A stretch of 64,000 nt of DNA from Ga0077527 sp964486865 (lineage in GTDB: Bacteria; Pseudomonadota; Gammaproteobacteria; Burkholderiales; SG8-41). Shown one piece after another: positions 47,710-54,878 of the stretch (its first letter is position 1; every line of letters starts with the position of its first letter). The translations under genes and the position numbers were made by a program. The stretch lies in contig CAZAOZ010000009.1 of NCBI GenBank assembly GCA_964486865.1, positions 1-64,000 of the forward strand. The letters run 5' to 3'. Below the pieces are notes generated by a model. The model had not been told where the DNA came from, searched no databases, and saw nothing but the letters and a program-made list of their open reading frames with translations.

Positions 47710-48780
47710 ATGAGTATTCGCAATTCAGAGTGCTGCGGCGCCGACGACAACGGCATCATGTTCACCGGCTGCAGCATGACCAATGCCGCGCATGCACAGC
47801 CGGCCGGCGGCCGCCGCCGCCAGGTATTGGTGGGCGGCAAGCGCGTGAAGACCATCGATGTGCATGCGCACTGCGTGGTGGCCGAGGCGCTGGCGCTGCT
47901 GAACCTGAAGCTCGAGGATCAGCGCGGGCCGGGCATCGGCGACGTGGGCGCGCGCCGCATTGCCGAAATGGACGAGCAGGGCATCGACATCGAGGCGCTG
48001 AGCATCAACCCTACTTGGTACAAGGCCGAACGTGATGTCGCCGCGGAAGTCATCCGCATCCAGAACGACCGGCTGGCGGAGTATTGCGGGACTTATCCCG
48101 ATCGTTTTGTGGCATTCGCGTCGGTGGCGCTGCAGTTTCCGGAGCTCGCGGTGGTGCAACTGGTGCACGGCGTGAAAAAACTCGGCCTGCGCGGCGCGGC
48201 GGTCGGCGCCAGCGTGGCGGGACTGGAATTCTCCGATCCGAAGTTTCACCCGTTCTGGGCCAAGGCCGAAGAACTGGGCGTGCTGATCTTCATCCACCCG
48301 CAGAGCACGCCGCAGCTGGAGCCGCGGTTCAAGGGCAACGGCTGGCTGTCGAACACCATCGGCAATCCGCTGGACACGACGATTGCGCTGTCGCACCTGA
48401 TTTTCGAGGGCACGCTCGACCGTTTCCCCGGCCTGAAAATCTGTTCCGCGCACGGCGGCGGCTACCTGCCGTCGTATGCGCCGCGTTCGGACCAGAGCCT
48501 GCGCGTGGCGCCCGAGATGGATACCGGCGTGAAGCTGAAGAAAAAGCCGACCGAATATCTGCGTGGAATGTATTACGACACGCTGGTGTTTACCGACGAG
48601 GCGTTGCGCCACCTGGCCGCGGAAGTGGGGGTCAGCCAATTGGTCATCGGCACCGACCATCCGATTCCGTGGCAGGCCGGTTCGGTGGATCACATCCTCA
48701 ATGCGCCGGGTTTCAGCGATGCCGAGCGCCGGGCGATGCTGGGCGAGACGGCGGCGAAGCTGCTGGGCATTTCGCTCTAA
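47710..48780 (+). CDS. Amidohydrolase family (ACMSD-like) metal-dependent decarboxylase/hydrolase
   Basis: 356 residues. VKTIDVHAHCV (HxH metal motif) opens the barrel at about residue 49. LIFIHPQST, ICSAHGGGYLPSY and VIGTDHPIPW supply the later His and Asp ligands of the amidohydrolase_2 family, whose members include aminocarboxymuconate-semialdehyde decarboxylase and related aromatic-acid decarboxylases. The first 40 residues are unusual (NSECCGADDNGIMFTGCSMT, HAQP) with clustered cysteines and no clear signal peptide. It is followed by a dienelactone hydrolase and two Bug receptors, suggesting a ring-cleavage catabolic block. Confidence 0.88.
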   Translation: MSIRNSECCGADDNGIMFTGCSMTNAAHAQPAGGRRRQVLVGGKRVKTIDVHAHCVVAEALALLNLKLEDQRGPGIGDVGARRIAEMDEQGIDIEALSINPTWYKAERDVAAEVIRIQNDRLAEYCGTYPDRFVAFASVALQFPELAVVQLVHGVKKLGLRGAAVGASVAGLEFSDPKFHPFWAKAEELGVLIFIHPQSTPQLEPRFKGNGWLSNTIGNPLDTTIALSHLIFEGTLDRFPGLKICSAHGGGYLPSYAPRSDQSLRVAPEMDTGVKLKKKPTEYLRGMYYDTLVFTDEALRHLAAEVGVSQLVIGTDHPIPWQAGSVDHILNAPGFSDAERRAMLGETAAKLLGISL

Positions 48781-48791
48781 GCGCTATAGAT

Positions 48792-48892
48792 CATTCCCTC
48801 TCCCCGTATGCGGGGAGAGGGTAGGGAGAGGGGCGTGCACATTTCTCTACCCTCTCCCCAACCCTCTCCCGCTGGAGCGGGAGAGGGGGCGC
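48792..48892. repeat. Two CTCTCCC hairpins
   Basis: CCCTCTCCCCGTATGCGGGG followed by AGAGGG (48796-48821), and ACCCTCTCCCGCTGGAGCGG followed by GAGAGGG (about 48862-48888). Located in the gap between the amidohydrolase and the dienelactone hydrolase genes. Confidence 0.7.
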
Positions 48893-48961
48893 TTGGAATA
48901 GAGTGAAGCGGGACTTTGTCAGGCGAACGAAACGCCATTTGTAAACAAAGGAGAATTTGAA

Positions 48962-49852
48962 ATGGAACGCAAAAAAGCGGGTGATTTCCCGCCGGAAGTG
49001 CTGAAACTGTTCGACGGCTATGTGCATGGTGCGTTGAGCCGGCGCGAGTTTCTGGATCGCGCCTCGAAGTTTGCGGTGGGTGCATTCACCGCCACTGCAA
49101 TGCTGGAAAGCCTGCAGCCGAATTTCGCCTGGGCGCAGCAGGTGCCGAAGGACGACAAGCGCATCAAGGCCGGCTACGTGGATTACGACTCGCCGAACGG
49201 TTCCGGAAAAATGCGCGGTTACCTGGCGCAGCCGGCGAACGCCGCCGGCAAGCTGCCGGCGGTGCTGGTGATTCACGAAAACCGCGGGCTTAATCCTTAT
49301 ATCGAGGATGTGGCGCGGCGGCTGGCGCTGGCGAACCATGTTGCTTTTGCGCCCGACGCGCTGGCGCCGCTGGGCGGTTATCCCGGCGACGAAGACAAGG
49401 CGCGCGCGATGTTCGCGTCGCAGGATGCCAAAAAGCGCGAGGAAGATCTCTACAGCGCCGCGCTGTACCTGAAGGCGCGCGCCGATGTCACGAGCAGGAT
49501 GGGTGTCGTCGGTTTCTGTTTCGGCGGCGGCATTTCCAACTGGCTGGCGACGCGCATGCCGGATCTCGCTGCCGCCGTGCCGTACTACGGTCGCCAGGCA
49601 CCGGCGAGTGACGTGCCGAAGATCAAGGCGCCGCTGCTGATCCATTACGCCGGCGTCGACGAGAATATCAACAAGGGCTGGCCGGCCTACGAGGCGGCGT
49701 TGCAGGAACACAAGGTGCGCTACACCATGCACCTGTACGAGGGTACGCAGCACGGGTTCCACAACGACACCACGCCGCGTTACGACGACGCAGCGGCCAA
49801 ACTGTCGTGGCAGCGCACGCTGGATTTTTTCAATCAGCATCTGCGCGGCTGA
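48962..49852 (+). CDS. Dienelactone hydrolase family protein, exported (YghX-like)
   Basis: 296 residues. The N-terminus carries SRREFLDRASKFAVGAFTAT, a twin-arginine-like signal ending near FAWAQQ (about 59). The hydrolase core shows VLVIHENRGLNPYIED (catalytic Glu region), GVVGFCFGGG (nucleophile Cys in G-x-C-x-G-G, the dienelactone hydrolase hallmark) and LYEGTQHGFHNDT (His), with an Asp in HYAGVDENIN. GGAG lies upstream of the ATG. Acts on enol-lactones or esters outside the cytosol. Downstream come two Bug receptor genes. Confidence 0.9.
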   Translation: MERKKAGDFPPEVLKLFDGYVHGALSRREFLDRASKFAVGAFTATAMLESLQPNFAWAQQVPKDDKRIKAGYVDYDSPNGSGKMRGYLAQPANAAGKLPAVLVIHENRGLNPYIEDVARRLALANHVAFAPDALAPLGGYPGDEDKARAMFASQDAKKREEDLYSAALYLKARADVTSRMGVVGFCFGGGISNWLATRMPDLAAAVPYYGRQAPASDVPKIKAPLLIHYAGVDENINKGWPAYEAALQEHKVRYTMHLYEGTQHGFHNDTTPRYDDAAAKLSWQRTLDFFNQHLRG

Positions 49853-49868
49853 GCACCGGGGCGACGCG

Positions 49869-50834
49869 ATGATCCGCCTGCTGGCAGCCGTAACGATGGT
49901 GTGGGTGGCCGGCACGTTGGCACCCGCGGCGGCACAGCAGGCGTATCCATCGCGGCCGATCCGCATCATTTCGCCGTTTGCGGCGGGCGGCGGCAACGAT
50001 TTCATCTGCCGCACCGTCGGCGCCAGGCTCACGGCCAGCATGGGCCAGCAGGTCATCGTCGAAAATCGCACGGGCGCCAACGGCATCATCGGCACCGAGG
50101 CGGTTGCCCGCGCGGCGCCCGACGGCTACACCATGGCCCTGATTCCCAGCGGCCATGCGGTGAACGCGAGCTTGCGCGCCAAATTGCCGTATCACCCGAT
50201 CCGCGATTTCACGACCCTGTCGCTGGTCGGCGCGAGCCCGCTGGTGCTGGCGGTGCATCCGTCATTGCCGGTGCGCAATGTGCAGGGATTGATCGCGTTT
50301 GCGAAGGCGCGTCCGGGGCAGTTGAGTTACGTGTCGGCCGGCGTGGGCTCGTCAGGCCATCTCGGGGGTGCGTTGTTTGAAGTGCTGACCGGCACAAAGA
50401 TGGTTCATGTGCCGTACAAAGGCATGTCGCTGGCGCTGACCGACTTGGTGAGCGGGCAGGTGACGATGACGTTCGGCACCAGTCTGTCGGTGATTCCGCA
50501 GGCGCAGGCGGGGCGGTTGCGCGCATTGGCGACCACCGGTGCGCAACGCTCGCCCGCATTGCCGCAGTTGCCGGTCATCGTGGAGACAGTGCCGGGATAC
50601 GAGGCGAGCTTGTGGTACGGCTTTGTCGGCCCGGCGCGCCTGCCGCCGGAAATCGTGCGTCGGCTCAATGCCGAAATCGTCGCGGCGCTGAATCTCGCCG
50701 ACGTGCGCGAGCGATTGTTCGCGCAGGGCGTGGATGTGCAGCCGGGTACGCCGGAGGCGTTGGCGAAGTTGCTGGCGTCCGACATCGAGCGCTGGGCCAA
50801 AGTCGTCACGCAGGCGGGGATCAAGGTCGAGTAA
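49869..50834 (+). CDS. Bug family solute receptor
   Basis: A 321-residue receptor 16 bases after the dienelactone hydrolase, so probably in its operon. Signal peptide about 1-23 (APAAAQQ). The ligand loop is ISPFAAGGGNDFICRTV, with Ser-Pro in place of Val-Pro and a Cys in the following helix. PDGYTMALIPSGH, HPSLPVRNVQGLIAFAKARPG, HVPYKGMSLALTDLVSG and TVPGYEASLWYGF follow. It likely recognises the substrate or product class of the adjacent hydrolase; this is inference from linkage. Confidence 0.93.
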   Translation: MIRLLAAVTMVWVAGTLAPAAAQQAYPSRPIRIISPFAAGGGNDFICRTVGARLTASMGQQVIVENRTGANGIIGTEAVARAAPDGYTMALIPSGHAVNASLRAKLPYHPIRDFTTLSLVGASPLVLAVHPSLPVRNVQGLIAFAKARPGQLSYVSAGVGSSGHLGGALFEVLTGTKMVHVPYKGMSLALTDLVSGQVTMTFGTSLSVIPQAQAGRLRALATTGAQRSPALPQLPVIVETVPGYEASLWYGFVGPARLPPEIVRRLNAEIVAALNLADVRERLFAQGVDVQPGTPEALAKLLASDIERWAKVVTQAGIKVE

Positions 50835-50941
50835 TGACGGAGCGCCGCGGGCGCTTTACATTCCGGATGGCCGTGACCAGAATCGAAAGGCGAAATTAAA
50901 ACAAACGGGTTTTGCGAAACCAGCGCATTCCGGAGGGGAGC

Positions 50942-51925
50942 ATGAACACTGAAAACCGACGCCACTTTGTCCGCGGCGCGTTCTGCGCCTGTCTGCTGGG
51001 TATTACGGTTGTCGCCAGTGCGCAACAGAATTATCCGGTGCGGCCGATCCGGATCATCGTGCCTTCCGGAGCCGGCGGCGGCACCGATTCGACGACACGC
51101 ATGATCGCGCCCAAGATGGATGAATTTCTCGGCCAGCGGGTGATTGCTGAAAACCGTCCGGGGGCCGGCTCCATCATCGGCAGCGAAGCAGTTGCGCGCG
51201 CGGCGCCCGACGGTTACACGCTGCTCACCGCGATCAGCAGCATGACCATTCAGCCGTCGATGCAGAAAAATCTGCCCTTCGATCCGGTGCGCGATTTTGC
51301 GCCGGTCAGCCAGTTCGTGGTCCTGCCCAACATGCTGGTGGGACATCCTTCGCTGCAGCCGAAAAACATCAGGGAGCTCATCGCGTTTTCGAAATCCCGT
51401 CCCGGCAAGCTGGAGTTCGGTTCGGCGGGCACCGGTTCCAATCTGCACCTGTGCATGGAAATGTTTCTGAGCATGGCCGGGCTGAAAATGGTGCATGTGC
51501 CTTACAAGAGCGCGAACACGGCAATTGCCGATCTGATCGCCGGATATGTGCCGTTCATGGTCACCAACATGATTACCGGCACGCAGCAGCTCAAGGCCGG
51601 CCGCCTGCATGCCTATGGCGTGACCAGCTCCGCGCGCTCGAAAATTGCACCGAATATTCCCACCATCGCCGAACAGGGTGTTCCCGGCTACGACGCGGTG
51701 CAGTGGTATGGCCTGATGGCGCCGGCGGGCACACCGAAGGACATCGTCGCCAGGCTGCACAAGGGCGTGGTGTTCGCGCTGCAGGATCCCGGCGTGCGTG
51801 AGCGGTTCCTGGCCAGCGGCGCCGACCCGGTCGGCAATACCCCCGAGGAATTCGCCGCGCTCGTGCGCTCCGAAGTCATCAAGTGGGCGAAAGTCGTGCA
51901 GGCGGCCGGCATCAAGCCGGAGTAA
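50942..51925 (+). CDS. Bug family solute receptor with Tat-like leader
   Basis: 327 residues from the ATG at 50942, with GGAGGGG at about 50931-50937. The leader NRRHFVRGAFCACLLGITVV is longer than usual and contains an RR pair, resembling a twin-arginine signal. The ligand loop is IVPSGAGGGTDSTTRMI. HPSLQPKNIRELIAFSKSRPG, HVPYKSANTAIADLIAGYV and VPGYDAVQWYGLMAPAGTP follow. It is the second of two tandem receptors (107-base gap) that are only distantly alike, so not a recent duplication. Confidence 0.93.
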   Translation: MNTENRRHFVRGAFCACLLGITVVASAQQNYPVRPIRIIVPSGAGGGTDSTTRMIAPKMDEFLGQRVIAENRPGAGSIIGSEAVARAAPDGYTLLTAISSMTIQPSMQKNLPFDPVRDFAPVSQFVVLPNMLVGHPSLQPKNIRELIAFSKSRPGKLEFGSAGTGSNLHLCMEMFLSMAGLKMVHVPYKSANTAIADLIAGYVPFMVTNMITGTQQLKAGRLHAYGVTSSARSKIAPNIPTIAEQGVPGYDAVQWYGLMAPAGTPKDIVARLHKGVVFALQDPGVRERFLASGADPVGNTPEEFAALVRSEVIKWAKVVQAAGIKPE

Positions 51926-52300
51926 TCAAATCCTCTCCCCTCTCCCGCAAGCGGGAGAGGGGCCGGGGGAGAGGGGGCCGGAGACAGTAGAACGTATCCG
52001 CTCCAATACCCCCTCCATCTCCCGCATGACATCGTTATTCCAGAAGCGCAACACCGTATAGCCCTGATTGCGCAGCCAAGCATCCCGACGCTGATCGTAG
52101 GTTACCTGTTCCGCATGCTGGCCGCCGTCGATCTCGATGATCAGCCGGTGTTCCAGGCAAATAAAATCAACGATGTAGTGACCGATCGGTTTCTGGCGCT
52201 TGAACTTCAAACCCATGAAGCGATGAGCGCGCAGGTGGTACCACAGTTGTTGCTCGGCGGTGGTTTGGTTGGTGCGCAGGGTTTTGGCTTTGTTCAGCAT
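51926..52300 (-). CDS. DUF559 (Vsr-like) endonuclease-fold protein
   Basis: 124 residues. The core TTAEQQLWYHLRAHRFMGLK, FKRQKPIGHYIVDFICLEHR, LIIEIDGGQHAEQ, GYTVLRFWNNDV is DUF559, related to very-short-patch-repair endonucleases (D and E-x-D-G-x-x-H catalytic positions). The last 21 residues (RSTVSGPLSPGPSPACGRGE onwards) are translated from the CTCTCCC repeat, so the native C-terminus has been replaced by repeat sequence. Another copy of the repeat lies immediately upstream of its start. Function in this family is unknown. Confidence 0.85.
   Translation of the reverse strand: MLNKAKTLRTNQTTAEQQLWYHLRAHRFMGLKFKRQKPIGHYIVDFICLEHRLIIEIDGGQHAEQVTYDQRRDAWLRNQGYTVLRFWNNDVMREMEGVLERIRSTVSGPLSPGPSPACGRGERI
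51930..51985. repeat. CTCTCCC repeat overlapping the DUF559 3' end
   Basis: CCTCTCCCCTCTCCCGCAAG, then CGGGAGAGGGG and CCGGGGGAGAGGG. It forms a hairpin and encodes the C-terminal residues of the endonuclease gene. Confidence 0.7.
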
Positions 52301-52304
52301 TTTT

Positions 52305-52348
52305 GCCCTCTCCCCAGCCCCTCTCCCACGAGTGGGAGAGGGGTTATT
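52305..52348. repeat. CTCTCCC repeat upstream of DUF559
   Basis: GCCCTCTCCCCAGCCCCTCT, then CCCACGAGTGGGAGAGGGG and TTATTAGGG: a hairpin with loop ACGAGT, 5 bases from the DUF559 start codon. Confidence 0.7.
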
Positions 52349-52364
52349 AGGGGGCTATGCGACG

Positions 52365-53585
52365 CTAGTAAGGTGTCGCCACCACCCGTCCGCTGGGTTC
52401 CACGAACCAGCGCTCGCTGGCGAATGATTTGCCGGCGAGCCGCGCCTGCATCCAGTCGGCGGCCAGGCCCGGCGGCGTGGGCCCGAGGTGGGTCGCGGGC
52501 ACGTTGCCCACCGAGTGGCGGCAGTCCTGGTACACCACCAGCCGTTTCGGGCATTGCAGCAGCTGCAGCATGCGCTCGGTGTGTTCCGGCGGTGACAGTT
52601 CATCATGCTCGCCGGCGATGCACAGGTACGGCACGCGGATTTTTTCGGCATGTCCTTCCCATGTCAGCGTCTTGCGGAATTCGTCGAATTTCGCCTCGTC
52701 GGTGTAGCCGGACATGTACATGAAACGCTGCTTGAAGGTGGGCGAGGCTTCCTGGAAGATGGTGTGGAAGCCCGGTTCGAGGCAGGTCGCGGCCACGGCG
52801 CAGGCACGGAAACGCGGTTCGCTGGCGGCGCAGATCGTGGCAAAAAACGAGCCGAAGCTCTGCCCGGCGATGCCGATGCGCTGCGGGTCGATCTCGGGGC
52901 GCGCGGCGATCCAGTCCATCAGCGCGGGACCGGCGGCAATCCAGTTGGGCATGCTGACGTGGATGCCGAGCACGGCGCTTTCATACTGGCCCGGCCCGTC
53001 AACGCTCAGCACCGCGATGCCGCGCGACAGCCAGCGGTCGCCGTACATCGCGACGCCGGCTTCCTTGAAACTGTCCATGCCGGGGAACAGCACGACCGCC
53101 GGGATGCGTCCGCCGCTGTAACCGGGCGGCAGGTGGAACCACGCGGGAAGGGTCTTGCCCTGGAATGGTATCCACGCCGCCTCGATCCTGTGCGCGGCGT
53201 ATTTCGTGTAGGCGGTGTAGCACTCGCGCTTGCGCTGGTTCAGTGCCAGATTCTTCGCATTGTTCTCGTCATGCGGCCACTGCGCAGCGGCGTATTCGAC
53301 CGCGGCGATGAAATAATTCTGGCGCGCAGTGACCTGTTCTTCCGCGGCTTCGGCCGCCTTGGCCTTGGCCTCACGGCGTTTTGCCGCGGTCTCGAATGCG
53401 GGCGAGATGTCGGCGTATTTTTTGACGCGTTCGCGGATGCCGGCAAAGTCGGCGTTGGCTTCGGGGCCGCAGGGCGCGTTGTAGTTGATGCTGCGCGGCT
53501 GGTCCCAGTCGATGCCGACCGAGCGGATGACGTTGTCAACAAGCCAGCGTTGTTCGGTCCAGCGGCGGGTCACGGGGGCGTTCAT
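52365..53585 (-). CDS. Alpha/beta hydrolase (FrsA/DUF1100-like)
   Basis: 406 residues with an N-terminal helical region of about 150 residues (KKYADISPAFETAAKRREAK, KAAEAAEEQVTARQNYFIAA), then the hydrolase core: PAVVLFPGMDSFKEAG (oxyanion), GIAGQSFGSFFATIC (nucleophile Ser), CIAGEHDELSPPEHT (acid Asp/Glu) and YQDCRHSVGN (His). The size and cap match the FrsA-like/2,6-dihydropseudooxynicotine hydrolase group. Cytosolic, no signal. Substrate unknown. Confidence 0.85.
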   Translation of the reverse strand: MNAPVTRRWTEQRWLVDNVIRSVGIDWDQPRSINYNAPCGPEANADFAGIRERVKKYADISPAFETAAKRREAKAKAAEAAEEQVTARQNYFIAAVEYAAAQWPHDENNAKNLALNQRKRECYTAYTKYAAHRIEAAWIPFQGKTLPAWFHLPPGYSGGRIPAVVLFPGMDSFKEAGVAMYGDRWLSRGIAVLSVDGPGQYESAVLGIHVSMPNWIAAGPALMDWIAARPEIDPQRIGIAGQSFGSFFATICAASEPRFRACAVAATCLEPGFHTIFQEASPTFKQRFMYMSGYTDEAKFDEFRKTLTWEGHAEKIRVPYLCIAGEHDELSPPEHTERMLQLLQCPKRLVVYQDCRHSVGNVPATHLGPTPPGLAADWMQARLAGKSFASERWFVEPSGRVVATPY

Positions 53586-53628
53586 GATGTGGGGTTGCTC
53601 GCGGTGAGGGACGAGCCGGCATTCTACT

Positions 53629-53650
53629 CAGAGCCCCTGACATAATGAAA
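53629..53650. repeat. Solo end of the AGAGCCCCTAACATAATGA element
   Basis: CAGAGCCCCTGACATAATGA matches the left end of the element at 54632-54783 with one change, but no internal hairpins or right end follow. Confidence 0.5.
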
Positions 53651-53684
53651 CCCATGTTGCGCCGCGTCGTGTATTGTTCCCCGC

Positions 53685-54620
53685 ATGAACCTGCAGACCA
53701 TCAGCATGATCACCTTCGGCGGCGGTTATTCGCTGCCGGCGTGGGTGGCGCAACGCCAGGGGTTTTTTGCGCAGCACGGCATCGTGGTGAACATCACGTA
53801 CACGCCGAATTCGGTGTACCTGATGACCCAACTGATCGAGGGCCGGTTCGACATCGCCGTCACCGCCATCGACAACCTCATCGCCTATCAGGAAGGGCAG
53901 GGCGAGGCGCCGTTTCAGGGCGTCTGCGACTTGGCGGCTTTCATGGGGGTGGACGACAGTTTCCAGAGCCTGATGGCGGCGCCGGACATCCAGGCAGTGG
54001 CCGATCTGCGCGGCAAAAAGATTGCCGTCGATGCGCTGACCACCGGCTATGCCTTCATCCTGCGCGAGATGATCGCGCGCGCCGGCATGACCGATGCCGA
54101 CGTGACTTACGAGCGTACCGGCGGCGGCCCCACGCGCCTGCGCGCCATGCTCGACGGCCATTACGCTGCCGGGCTGCTCGCCACGCCGCTGGACAGGATC
54201 GCCGCCGATCAGGGTTTCACGCGGCTCGGTACGGCGCGCGAACTGCTGGGCCGTTACCAGGGCCGCACCGGTTTTGCGCAGCGCGCGTGGATCAGGGACA
54301 ACGAAGCCGCGGTGATCGGCTTCATGCGCGCCTACCGCGATGCCATGGATTGGCTGTATGACCGTGGCAACCGGGAAATCGCCGCCGCGCTGCTGATTGC
54401 CAACGACGCGGCCATGACGCCGGAACTGGCGCGCCAGTCGCTGGACATCCTGCTCGATGAACAAGGCGGATTCTTCCGCGATCTGGCGCTGGACCTGGAA
54501 GGCATCCGCACCGTGCTGGCGCTACGCACCCGTTTCGGCGTGCCGCCGAAAATGCTGGATGACCCGCTGCGCTACGTGGATCTCACGCTGCACGACAAGG
54601 CGTTCAGGAACGGTGATTAG
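53685..54620 (+). CDS. NMT1/THI5- or SsuA-like substrate-binding domain protein, no signal peptide
   Basis: 311 residues of a periplasmic-binding-protein type II fold: GYSLPAWVAQRQGFFAQHGI, GRFDIAVTAIDNLIAYQ, VADLRGKKIAVDALTTGYAF, LDGHYAAGLLATPLDRIA. These are hallmarks of the NMT1/THI5/SsuA ABC-receptor family. There is no signal peptide at the ATG (53685), and no hydrophobic stretch in the same frame upstream. No permease or ATPase genes accompany it. It could be a cytosolic binding protein or enzyme of the THI5 type, or it may rely on an unusual export route. Confidence 0.8.
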   Translation: MNLQTISMITFGGGYSLPAWVAQRQGFFAQHGIVVNITYTPNSVYLMTQLIEGRFDIAVTAIDNLIAYQEGQGEAPFQGVCDLAAFMGVDDSFQSLMAAPDIQAVADLRGKKIAVDALTTGYAFILREMIARAGMTDADVTYERTGGGPTRLRAMLDGHYAAGLLATPLDRIAADQGFTRLGTARELLGRYQGRTGFAQRAWIRDNEAAVIGFMRAYRDAMDWLYDRGNREIAAALLIANDAAMTPELARQSLDILLDEQGGFFRDLALDLEGIRTVLALRTRFGVPPKMLDDPLRYVDLTLHDKAFRNGD

Positions 54621-54631
54621 GTGATTTAGTG

Positions 54632-54783
54632 ATTAAGAGCCCCTAACATAATGAGCTTTGTGCATAGCAAAAACATCCCTCACCCTCGATCCCTCTCCCG
54701 GAGGGAGAGGGATGAAAAGCCCTTCTCCCTCCGGGAGAAGGGTTGGGATGAGGGAAGATTTGCATTTTGTTAGGCGCTCTAAG
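54632..54783. repeat. CTCTCCC element with AGAGCCCCTAACATAATGA-type ends
   Basis: The left end TTAAGAGCCCCTAACATAAT and right end TGCATTTTGTTAGGCGCTCT are inverted repeats (16 of 18 positions after alignment). Two hairpins lie inside (CCCTCTCCCGGAGGGAGAGGG-type and CCTTCTCCCTCCGGGAGAAGG-type). GTGATT-type units flank the outside on both ends. Confidence 0.75.
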
Positions 54784-54815
54784 TGATTGAACCCATGGCC
54801 TGAATCCGGTCCGTC

Positions 54816-54855
54816 ACCCAATCACCCAATCACCCAATCACCCAATCACCCAATT
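54816..54855. repeat. 8-bp tandem repeat (CACCCAAT)
   Basis: Five consecutive CACCCAAT units, then degenerate ones to about 54870 (ACTGAATCACCGAGTCACC). The inverse GTGATTAGGTGATTTAGTGA lies at 54612-54631, on the other side of the CTCTCCC element. Confidence 0.8.
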
Positions 54856-54878
54856 ACTGAATCACCGAGTCACCGCTC

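Noticed and set aside
48792..48892. CRISPR-like array
   Set aside because: The repeated CTCTCCC units are inverted hairpins of irregular spacing, not direct repeats with unique spacers.
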